Positions 1-4,375 of a stretch of 7,412 nucleotides of DNA are shown here, in pieces. Numbering within the stretch: the first letter of the stretch is position 1; every line of letters starts with the position of its first letter. Both the position numbers and the translations under genes were made by a program. This stretch comes from an uncultured Ruminococcus sp. (GTDB taxonomy: Bacteria; Bacillota; Clostridia; Oscillospirales; Ruminococcaceae). Location: the NCBI GenBank assembly GCA_947174625.1, contig CAMWJT010000058.1, positions 1-7,412 on the forward strand. The letters are read 5' to 3'. Below the pieces are notes generated by a model that was given only the letters and a program-made list of their open reading frames with translations, had not been told where the DNA came from and ran no database searches.

Positions 1-674
1 ATTTTAGAAATAATATTTTTCTCGCCCCGGATTTTTTCAGATACGGCAATTTCTCCATGTGCAATGTGGATTAACGGACGAAATCCCAGGACTTCCCCGG
101 CAAATGCCGCCGCCGCTGTCAGCCGTCCGGATTTTTTAACATATTTCAGCGTCATAGGAACAAAATATACACCAACATCAGCAAGCCAGTTCTCCAGATA
201 CTCCAGAATTTTCTCAACAGATTCTCCCTGTTCCGCCATTTTCACGGCTTCTAATATCGGATAGCCATATGCAATCGTATAATTACCACCATCCAGAATA
301 TGAATCTTCATGCGGTTCTGATATTCCGGATGTTCCTGATAGAGTAAATCCTTTGCATTGCAGGCATTCTGATATGTCGCCGAACCTTTGGCATTGATGC
401 TCACATAGATCAGATCTGTATACCCCTCCTGGACGTATTTTTCAAACGTTTCCTGGAATGCGAATGCCGTAATCTGTGATGTTGTCGGCATCTCCCCGGA
501 ACGGGACAGCCCCTCCAGGATATTATAAAAATCTTCTTTGGACAAATCTTGCTGTTCCCGGTAGGATTCACCTTGCATTGTCAATAAAATACTGTGCATA
601 TCTATGCCGAGTTTTTCCGTCAGTTCTAATGGCAGATCGCTGGCAGTATCCGTCATAAATTTAATTTTTGCCAT
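1..674 (-). CDS. DegV family protein, 3' end cut by window edge
   Basis: DegV/FakB-type proteins bind a fatty acid in a two-domain fold; in some Firmicutes they present it to a fatty acid kinase. Read from the ATG at 674-672, 224 residues are visible of a usual 280-290, so the C-terminus lies beyond the left edge. The family signatures are TDTASDL at residues 8-14 (N-terminal DegV motif), PTTSQ at 63-67 (the Thr-Ser pair that holds the carboxylate in the family), ILDGGNYTIAYGYP around 126-139 and KKSGRLTAAAAF around 180-191, matching the usual KKGGRI region. The canonical SSGLSGTYQ stretch is replaced by SINAKGSATYQ at 92-102, so this is a divergent subgroup and the ligand is uncertain. The start is supported by AGAAAGGA at 695-688. 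The gene is divergent from the RHH gene. No convincing promoter for it was found. Confidence 0.9.
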   Translation of the reverse strand, partial: MAKIKFMTDTASDLPLELTEKLGIDMHSILLTMQGESYREQQDLSKEDFYNILEGLSRSGEMPTTSQITAFAFQETFEKYVQEGYTDLIYVSINAKGSATYQNACNAKDLLYQEHPEYQNRMKIHILDGGNYTIAYGYPILEAVKMAEQGESVEKILEYLENWLADVGVYFVPMTLKYVKKSGRLTAAAAFAGEVLGFRPLIHIAHGEIAVSEKIRGEKNIISK

Positions 675-723
675 ATATGATAATTCGTCCTTTCTAATCT
701 GATTCATTCTGAATTATTGATAA

Positions 724-757
724 ATTTCACAAAAAACTGATTGCATTTTTGTGAAAT
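724..757. repeat. 12-bp perfect inverted repeat between divergent genes
   Basis: ATTTCACAAAAA (724-735) and TTTTTGTGAAAT (746-757) are exact reverse complements separated by 10 bases. The repeat lies in the 163-bp gap between the divergent degV and RHH genes, upstream of the RHH promoter and just upstream of the degV leader. It could be an operator, or a hairpin limiting transcription between the genes. It is too AT-rich for a typical terminator stem, and the role is inferred from position only. Confidence 0.6.
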
Positions 758-775
758 ATTTTTTATGAAAAAGCA

Positions 776-804
776 TTGACATTTTTGTCAGTACATGATA
801 TAAT
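776..804 (+). promoter_or_regulatory. Perfect sigma-A promoter of the RHH gene
   Basis: TTGACA at 776-781 and TATAAT at 799-804 are separated by exactly 17 bases, matching the consensus at all twelve positions. The predicted transcription start is about 811, giving a leader of roughly 27 nt before the ATG at 838. A promoter this strong in front of a DNA-binding gene is usually held down by repression, and repeated elements overlap it. Confidence 0.88.
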
Positions 805-815
805 ATTGTCAGTGC
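777..815 (+). promoter_or_regulatory. Putative operator: TTGTCAGTRC direct repeat plus inverted half-site
   Basis: TTGTCAGTAC (785-794) and TTGTCAGTGC (806-815) are near-identical and 21 bp apart, two helical turns, so they face the same side of the DNA. They flank the -10 box. TGACA (777-781) also pairs with TGTCA (786-790) as an inverted repeat around four T residues, although the first arm is part of the -35 box. RHH proteins commonly bind such tandem or inverted short half-sites. Autorepression by the adjacent RHH protein is a reasonable inference that the sequence does not prove. Confidence 0.5.
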
Positions 816-837
816 AAAAAGTGAGGTGACAAGATAT

Positions 838-1011
838 ATGCCACGTACGGGCAGACCACACAAAGAAAACCCCAAAGACACACGAATCCAAGTAAGACTT
901 GACCAGGAAACAGTTAGAAAGCTGGATAAATGTGCCAAAGAAAAGAACACTACACGCAGTGCGGTAATTCGTGAGGGAATAGAACGTGTGAATGATGAAT
1001 TAGAAAAATAA
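838..1011 (+). CDS. Solo ribbon-helix-helix (CopG/Arc-type) DNA-binding protein, 57 aa
   Basis: This is a small dimeric DNA-binding regulator. The RHH fold is visible in order: a basic N-terminal tail (residues 1-14), a beta strand TRIQVRL (15-21) with alternating exposed residues that would enter the major groove, helix A from about 22 to 37 (DQETVRKLDKCAKEKN), a TTR turn, and helix B from about 41 to 56 starting SAVIREGIERV. The tail contains RTGRPHKE, which resembles an AT-hook core (GRP). The ATG at 838 is chosen because AGGTGA at 824-829 sits 8 bases before it; the in-frame GTG at 826 would lie inside that ribosome binding site. No toxin gene follows, so it is not an obvious antitoxin. 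It has its own perfect promoter, and a putative antisense RNA overlaps its 3' end. The target genes are unknown. Confidence 0.9.
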   Translation: MPRTGRPHKENPKDTRIQVRLDQETVRKLDKCAKEKNTTRSAVIREGIERVNDELEK

Positions 1012-1050
1012 CAGCAGTCCTGCCCCTAAGAAAAGTAAGACTACTGTTAT
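1003..1050 (-). terminator. Hairpin with T tract ending the antisense RNA
   Basis: This is a 12-bp stem with one U-G pair, a long 19-nt loop (1038-1020) and the tract TTTTC after the stem on the minus strand. The stem includes the RHH stop codon. The long loop and short T tract make it a weak intrinsic terminator. The plus-strand version has a C-A mismatch and no T tract. Confidence 0.4.
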
Positions 1051-1054
1051 CCGC

Positions 1055-1072
1055 CAAGTCTCGAAAGGCTTG
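1055..1072. other. Short tetraloop hairpin after the RHH gene
   Basis: CAAGTCT (1055-1061) pairs with AGGCTTG (1066-1072) on the plus strand through one G-U pair, with loop CGAA. It is followed by the AT-rich stretch TTAAATTTATTAT. It may act as a weak 3' end for the RHH message. On the minus strand it would be the first hairpin of the putative antisense RNA, with a TTCG loop and one mismatch. Confidence 0.4.
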
Positions 1073-1080
1073 TTAAATTT

Positions 1081-1109
1081 ATTATAGCATACTTTTTGGG
1101 ACGTGTCAA
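1081..1109 (-). promoter_or_regulatory. Perfect sigma-A promoter facing the RHH gene
   Basis: Read leftward, TTGACA (1109-1104) and TATAAT (1086-1081) are separated by exactly 17 bases, a full consensus match. No protein gene begins downstream on this strand before degV, about 400 bp away. The nearest product is the antisense RNA described at 1074-1003. The -35 box is embedded in TGTCAAGACA (1104-1113), with TGTC and GACA arms, echoing the TGTCA/TGACA elements at the RHH promoter. Confidence 0.8.
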
Positions 1110-1113
1110 GACA

Positions 1114-1259
1114 GAAAGGAAAAAATTCAGGAACAAAATTTTCAAAGCATTCTATCAACAGTGTTTTGGCAGAATCCGAACAGGCATTCTGTGCCGGATT
1201 CCAGACGGCAGTGCGATTTCTGGTAGATTGTATGCGATCATGATTAAGATTAAAGTGAA
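1114..1259. other. Intergenic spacer with overlapping inverted repeats
   Basis: No gene is supported here. GAATCCG (1172-1178) pairs with CGGATTC (1195-1201), and the overlapping CAGAAT (1170-1175) pairs with ATTCTG (1186-1191), so two mutually exclusive hairpins are possible. The stretch lies immediately downstream of trmL on the minus strand. No T tract follows either stem, so it is not a recognisable terminator. Confidence 0.35.
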
Positions 1260-1790
1260 TTAATCCCACTCGTATTTTGTCAGATTCCCCTGTGCCATCA
1301 TATCCGGATAATTCCACTGTCTCAGAACTTCATAAGCGGCAATCGCCACAGAATTGGATAAATTCAAAGATCTGAGCGTCGGTCGCATGGGAATCCGGAC
1401 GGATGTCTCCGGATGTTGTAATAATAATTCTTCCGGCAATCCGGCATCTTCCCGACCAAACATGAGATACAGCTCCTGCCCGGCATCCTGAAATTTCCGG
1501 TAATCCACATCACTGTGACAGATCCGGGATTTCGTCGTGAAATAATAAATCTGCTGTTTCTGATCCTGCATTTCATGGATCTGCAAAAAATGCTCCAGAC
1601 TGTTGTATTCTAAAATTTCCAGTTTATCCCAGTAATCCAGCCCGGCACGTTTCAGATTTTTATCCGTAATCACAAAGCCGTAAGGCTTGATTAAATGCAG
1701 GACAGCTCCGGTAACAGCACACGTCCGGGAGATATTCCCGGTATTCTGTGGGATTTGGGGTTGTGCCAACACGATATGCAGTTTTGACAA
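1260..1790 (-). CDS. trmL: tRNA (cytidine/uridine-34 2'-O)-methyltransferase TrmL
   Basis: This SPOUT-class, SAM-dependent enzyme methylates the 2'-OH of the wobble nucleotide 34, in E. coli of tRNA-Leu isoacceptors, in the cytoplasm. The 176 residues are close to the usual 155-180. All SPOUT motifs are present: NTGNISR (16-22) including the conserved Asn and Arg, the family-typical LKRAGLDYWD (46-55), FGREDAGLP (111-119), and IPMRPTLRSLNLSNSVAI (133-150) forming the knot and SAM pocket. The likely start is TTG at 1790-1788, since MSKLHIVLAQP aligns with the family N-terminus and GAGAGAAG lies about 10 bases upstream; no in-frame ATG gives a complete N-terminus. The gene stands alone between the RHH cassette and a divergent small gene. 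No clear promoter was found in the AT-rich 122-bp divergent gap. Confidence 0.95.
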   Translation of the reverse strand: MSKLHIVLAQPQIPQNTGNISRTCAVTGAVLHLIKPYGFVITDKNLKRAGLDYWDKLEILEYNSLEHFLQIHEMQDQKQQIYYFTTKSRICHSDVDYRKFQDAGQELYLMFGREDAGLPEELLLQHPETSVRIPMRPTLRSLNLSNSVAIAAYEVLRQWNYPDMMAQGNLTKYEWD

Positions 1791-1895
1791 ACGATCACTT
1801 CTCTCTAAATTCTAAATTTTCTATATTTTTAAATTAGCATAAATTCACATGAAAAATTTTTTGTCATCCGGAAACACTAAGAAAGAACCAACCCG

Positions 1896-1903
1896 AAAGG
1901 AGG
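1896..1903 (+). promoter_or_regulatory. Ribosome binding site of the 58-aa membrane peptide
   Basis: AAAGGAGG is a full Shine-Dalgarno match, 9 bases before the ATG at 1913. It selects this short reading frame over a longer overlapping one starting at 1849, which has no ribosome binding site. Confidence 0.85.
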
Positions 1904-1912
1904 AGTTTTTTC

Positions 1913-2089
1913 ATGGGCAAAAATTTATTAATCACAGGCATGTCCCTCGGCGCAGTCCTGGGATCAGCCTATTTCATGCTTTCCGGGACATCCGACCGGA
2001 AGAAACACAGTCTGAAACGACACACCGGCAAGGCAATGCGTGCCGTCGGAGATGTCTTTGATGATATTACTTCTATGATGAATTTTTAA
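1913..2089 (+). CDS. Small single-pass membrane protein, function unknown (58 aa)
   Basis: The product is not recognised as a named family; the pattern is loosely like short YtxH-type proteins. Residues 4-24 (starting NLLITGMSLGAVLGSAYF) form one hydrophobic segment with small residues G9, G13, A14, G17, S18 and A19, suggesting helix packing. Next comes a strongly basic stretch of about residues 29-40 (RKKHSLKRHTGK), then an amphipathic tail ending DVFDDITSMMNF. The positive charges after the segment suggest the C-terminal part faces the cytoplasm. No signal peptidase site is seen. The perfect ribosome binding site at 1896-1903 and the terminator at 2106 make translation likely despite the length. 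It is divergent from trmL and convergent with ruvX, so it is probably monocistronic. No promoter could be assigned. Confidence 0.8.
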   Translation: MGKNLLITGMSLGAVLGSAYFMLSGTSDRKKHSLKRHTGKAMRAVGDVFDDITSMMNF

Positions 2090-2105
2090 TTTTTAAAATA
2101 TTTCG

Positions 2106-2131
2106 CAAGCAGGGCATTTCCGCCCTGCTTG
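2106..2131. terminator. Strong bidirectional intrinsic terminator
   Basis: CAAGCAGGGC (2106-2115) and GCCCTGCTTG (2122-2131) form a perfect 10-bp GC-rich stem with a 6-base loop. It is followed rightward by TTATATTTC and leftward by CGAAATATTTT. It ends the 58-aa gene (stop at 2089) and directly abuts the ruvX stop codon (2134-2132) on the other strand, so it serves both converging transcripts. The T tracts are interrupted, so efficiency may be moderate. Confidence 0.82.
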
Positions 2132-2557
2132 TTATATTTCATGCTGATTTTTGCGATAACTTAAATAACTCTCTAAAATAATCACAGCCGCAACAGCATC
2201 CACAACGGCTTTGCGTTTTTTTCCTCTGGTATTTGTCTGATTCAAGTATTGATGCGCTGATACCGTCGTACACCGTTCATCCCACAAAACAAACTCCAGT
2301 CCCGTGAGATCATGCAAGATTTCAGCGAATTTCTGACATTTTTCAGCTCGTTCACCGATTGTATTATTCATGTTTTTGGGATAACCAACTACAAGCAGTT
2401 CTGCTTTGGAATCTAATGCTTGCTGTGCGACTTTTTCTGCACAACGCATAAAATTCTTTTCCTGGATCACACACACTGGAGAGGCTAACAATTCGGATTT
2501 GTCACAAATTGCAAGACCCGTCCGGGAATCTCCATAATCCACACCGAGAATCTTCAT
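2132..2557 (-). CDS. ruvX: RuvX/YqgF, Holliday-junction-resolvase-like 16S rRNA processing nuclease
   Basis: YqgF proteins have an RNase H-like fold and are implicated in 5' maturation of pre-16S rRNA; the older name comes from similarity to RuvC resolvases. The 141 residues match the family length (about 138-150). The motifs are GVDYGDSRTG (5-14) with catalytic Asp7, VGYPKNMNNTIGERA (57-71), WDERCTT (92-98) with acidic D93 and E94, and VVDAVAAVIILESYL (118-132) with D120. The ATG at 2557 follows the pyrD stop by 6 bases and has only a poor ribosome binding site, so translation is probably coupled to pyrD. It is the last gene of the pyrK-pyrD-ruvX unit and stops against the terminator. Confidence 0.95.
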   Translation of the reverse strand: MKILGVDYGDSRTGLAICDKSELLASPVCVIQEKNFMRCAEKVAQQALDSKAELLVVGYPKNMNNTIGERAEKCQKFAEILHDLTGLEFVLWDERCTTVSAHQYLNQTNTRGKKRKAVVDAVAAVIILESYLSYRKNQHEI

Positions 2558-2563
2558 AGCAGA

Positions 2564-3475
2564 TTACCACGGTTGAACTGTCCCGATCACGTCACGCACT
2601 GCCGGGATTTGTTTTGCATCCAGAAATTGATTGATCTCCCGGACAATCCGGACTGGTGCATAGGGATCTGTGAAAACAGCCATCCCAACTTGTACAGCGG
2701 ATGCACCTGCCATCATGAGTTCTATGGCATCTTCTCCGGAAGTCACACCGCCCATGCCGATCACAGGAATTTTGACAGCATTTGCCGTCTGCCAGACCAT
2801 CCGGACAGCTACCGGGAAAATTGCCGCACCAGATAATCCACCCATATTATTCCGGAGAACCGGTCGTCTTGTATGGACATCAATCCGCATACCCAGGAGC
2901 GTATTAATCAGAGAGACAGCATCTGCGCCGGCGGATTCCACAGCCTTTGCAATGTCTGTAATACTTGTCACATTCGGGGATAATTTTACAATCAACGGCT
3001 TGCTTGTCGCTTTCCGGACGGCTGAGACAACTTGTTCCGCCATGGCACAGGATGTCCCGAATGCCGCTCCGCCCTGTTTCACATTCGGACAAGAGATATT
3101 CAATTCAATCATATGAACTTGTGTCGCATCCAGTTTTTCAGCGACTTCCGCACATTCTTCCTGTGTCGATCCTGCAATATTTGCCAGAATGACAGTATTT
3201 TTCGTCAATAAATACGGGAGTTCCTTTGCAATAAAATGATCAACACCGGGATTCTGTAAGCCGACAGAATTGAGCATCCCGAACGGTGTCTCTGCAATTC
3301 TCGGTGAAAGATTTCCCGTCCGCTTCTGTGCAGTCGTACCTTTCGTAGCAATGCCGCCCAGTTCTGAGAGATCATAAAATTCTTCGTATTCTCTGCCGTA
3401 ACCGAATACACCGGATGCCGGAATGATCGGATTCTTGAAATCAATTCCGCAGAGATTCACAGATAAATCAGCCAT
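2564..3475 (-). CDS. pyrD: Dihydroorotate dehydrogenase B, catalytic (FMN) subunit PyrD
   Basis: Catalyses oxidation of dihydroorotate to orotate, the fourth step of pyrimidine synthesis, in the cytoplasm. As a class 1B enzyme it passes electrons through PyrK to NAD. The 303 residues are the usual length for class 1B. Features seen: the FMN/substrate loop at NSVGLQNPG (69-77), NISCPNVK (126-133) with the active-site base Cys129 that distinguishes class 1 from the Ser-using class 2, Lys164 in VKLSP, INT (190-192), GGLSG (212-216), and the FMN phosphate site around GMGGV (240-244) and GMAVF (264-268). There is no N-terminal membrane helix, consistent with class 1. Its ATG at 3475 shares one base with the pyrK stop (TAATG), so the two subunits are translationally coupled. 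Confidence 0.97.
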   Translation of the reverse strand: MADLSVNLCGIDFKNPIIPASGVFGYGREYEEFYDLSELGGIATKGTTAQKRTGNLSPRIAETPFGMLNSVGLQNPGVDHFIAKELPYLLTKNTVILANIAGSTQEECAEVAEKLDATQVHMIELNISCPNVKQGGAAFGTSCAMAEQVVSAVRKATSKPLIVKLSPNVTSITDIAKAVESAGADAVSLINTLLGMRIDVHTRRPVLRNNMGGLSGAAIFPVAVRMVWQTANAVKIPVIGMGGVTSGEDAIELMMAGASAVQVGMAVFTDPYAPVRIVREINQFLDAKQIPAVRDVIGTVQPW

Positions 3476-4251
3476 TACCAGATTACCTCCTCAGCTTTGA
3501 ATACAGGACCATTCTTGCAGACATGCAGGAACTGGATTTCTTCTGTATCCGGATTTTTTATTTTGCACGCACAGCCCAGACATGCACCAATCCCACATGC
3601 CATGCGTTCTTCCATAGAAATTTCGCAATACGTATGATTTTTGATACACAGCTCCGCAACGGCTTTGAGCATGGGTTGTGAACCGCATGCAAAGACGGCA
3701 TCTACACCCTCTGCTAACAACTGTTCTAACGGTGTTGTGACAAATCCCTGAATTGCGCCGGCTGAACCATCTTCCGTACAACAGATGGTACTTGCGCCGT
3801 AATTTTCCAGATCTTCTTGCAAGATAACCTGCTGAAAACTCCGGAAACCAGAAACTGCCGTTGCCTTTTCTCCATAATATGCCGCAAGCGGTAACATGGG
3901 CGGCACACCGATTCCGCCGCCGACAAGCACAACATGCGATGCCTCCGGCAAGAGCGTGAAGCCATGTCCCAACGGTGCAATCATATCCAGTTCATCCCCC
4001 TGACGGAGTTCTGAAAGAATTCTCGTCCCCTCATGCTTGATGACAAATACAATCTGGAGAATGCCATGTTCCGGATCAATTCCGGCAATGGAAATTGGTC
4101 TGCGGAGTCCGAAACCGGGCGGCAGGATATGCACGAACTGACCGGGTTGAGCAATTTTCGCAACTTCCTGGCAGGAAATCCAGAAACGATAGACATCCCT
4201 GGCAAGTGCCTGTTTTTTGAGAATGGGAAATTTTCCCTGCAAATACTTCAT
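3475..4251 (-). CDS. pyrK: Dihydroorotate dehydrogenase B, electron transfer subunit PyrK
   Basis: This FAD and [2Fe-2S] subunit takes electrons from PyrD's FMN to NAD, forming a PyrD2-PyrK2 complex. The 258 residues match the family. RRPISI (50-55) is the flavin-binding RxxS-type motif of the ferredoxin reductase fold. GGGIGVPPM (111-119) starts the NAD-binding domain, and CGSQPML (189-195) is its C-terminal signature. The iron-sulfur cysteines are C219, C224, C227 and C245, in ACGIGACLGC and HVCKNGP. The ATG at 4251 is chosen because GGAGG lies 9 bases upstream and the protein then begins like family members; the reading frame stays open for 38 more codons, but these contain the promoter. 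It is first in the pyrK-pyrD-ruvX operon. The predicted leader of about 28 nt is too short for a PyrR attenuator. Confidence 0.97.
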   Translation of the reverse strand: MKYLQGKFPILKKQALARDVYRFWISCQEVAKIAQPGQFVHILPPGFGLRRPISIAGIDPEHGILQIVFVIKHEGTRILSELRQGDELDMIAPLGHGFTLLPEASHVVLVGGGIGVPPMLPLAAYYGEKATAVSGFRSFQQVILQEDLENYGASTICCTEDGSAGAIQGFVTTPLEQLLAEGVDAVFACGSQPMLKAVAELCIKNHTYCEISMEERMACGIGACLGCACKIKNPDTEEIQFLHVCKNGPVFKAEEVIW

Positions 4252-4260
4252 GATGAAGAA

Positions 4261-4265
4261 CCTCC
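4261..4265 (-). promoter_or_regulatory. Ribosome binding site deciding the pyrK start
   Basis: GGAGG, read leftward, lies 9 bases before the ATG at 4251-4249. It rules out the longer upstream reading frame as the real N-terminus. Confidence 0.9.
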
Positions 4266-4285
4266 GATTTTTAATTACTTTATTT

Positions 4286-4314
4286 ATTATAACACAGATC
4301 CGGTATTCTGTCAA
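4286..4314 (-). promoter_or_regulatory. Perfect sigma-A promoter of the pyrK-pyrD-ruvX operon
   Basis: TTGACA (4314-4309) and TATAAT (4291-4286) with a 17-base spacer match the consensus fully. The predicted start is near 4279, leaving about 28 nt before pyrK. The region upstream of the -35 is extremely AT-rich with long A/T runs (4333-4348), which may act as an UP element. Confidence 0.9.
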
Positions 4315-4324
4315 TACGCATATC

Positions 4325-4356
4325 AAATTATCAAAAAAATAAAAAAAATTATCTAA
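4325..4356 (-). repeat. Helically phased direct repeat upstream of the pyrK promoter
   Basis: On the plus strand AAATTATCAAA (4325-4335) and AAATTATCTAA (4346-4356) agree at 10 of 11 positions and are 21 bp apart. Uninterrupted A runs of 7 and 8 bases lie between and within them. They are centred roughly 50-70 bp upstream of the predicted pyrK transcription start. They could be an UP element, intrinsically curved DNA or an activator site. In AT-rich sequence such repeats can also arise by chance. Confidence 0.4.
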
Positions 4357-4375
4357 ACTACACAAATTTTAAAAA

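Larger units (their letters stand above)
1003..1074 (-). ncRNA. Putative ~70-nt antisense RNA overlapping the RHH stop codon
   Basis: The perfect promoter at 1109-1081 on this strand predicts a start near 1074. The transcript would carry a 5' hairpin CAAGCCT/AGACTTG closed by a TTCG loop (1072-1055, one C-A mismatch). A second hairpin follows, ATAACAGTAGTC/GACTGCTGTTAT (1050-1008), ending in a short T tract at 1007-1004. The second stem is fully paired only on this strand: position 1043/1015 forms U-G here but C-A on the plus strand. That asymmetry argues that the leftward RNA is the functional one. The RNA would be complementary to the last few codons and 3' UTR of the RHH message. No ATG, GTG or TTG in a useful frame with a ribosome binding site is seen, so a non-coding role is favoured. 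Existence is inferred from the promoter and structure only. Confidence 0.42.

Noticed and set aside
826..828. GTG as the RHH gene start
   Set aside because: It lies within the AGGTGA ribosome binding site that serves the ATG at 838.
838..1011. RHH protein as the antitoxin of a type II toxin-antitoxin pair
   Set aside because: No RelE/ParE, PIN or other toxin-like reading frame lies on either side; the downstream 248 bases hold no protein gene.
1000..1317. 105-codon minus-strand reading frame running from inside trmL to the RHH stop codon
   Set aside because: It overlaps the 3' end of trmL in another frame, has no ribosome binding site, crosses the perfect promoter at 1109-1081 and ends inside a hairpin. 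Only its hydrophobic tail was kept as a finding.
1849..2061. Longer plus-strand frame overlapping the 58-residue membrane peptide
   Set aside because: It lacks a ribosome binding site, and the AAAGGAGG at 1896 clearly serves the ATG at 1913 in another frame.
2670..3116. 148-codon plus-strand frame opposite pyrD
   Set aside because: It is fully antisense to a well conserved gene, has no ribosome binding site or family motifs, and fits a codon-bias shadow.
4033..4356. 107-codon plus-strand frame opposite the start of pyrK and its promoter
   Set aside because: It is antisense to conserved pyrK codons and to the promoter, with low-complexity AT-derived residues at the end.
4325..4375. T-rich region after the ATP-grasp gene as an intrinsic terminator
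   Set aside because: Long T runs exist on the minus strand, but the only preceding stem is AATTTT/AAAATT, too weak and AT-only to call.
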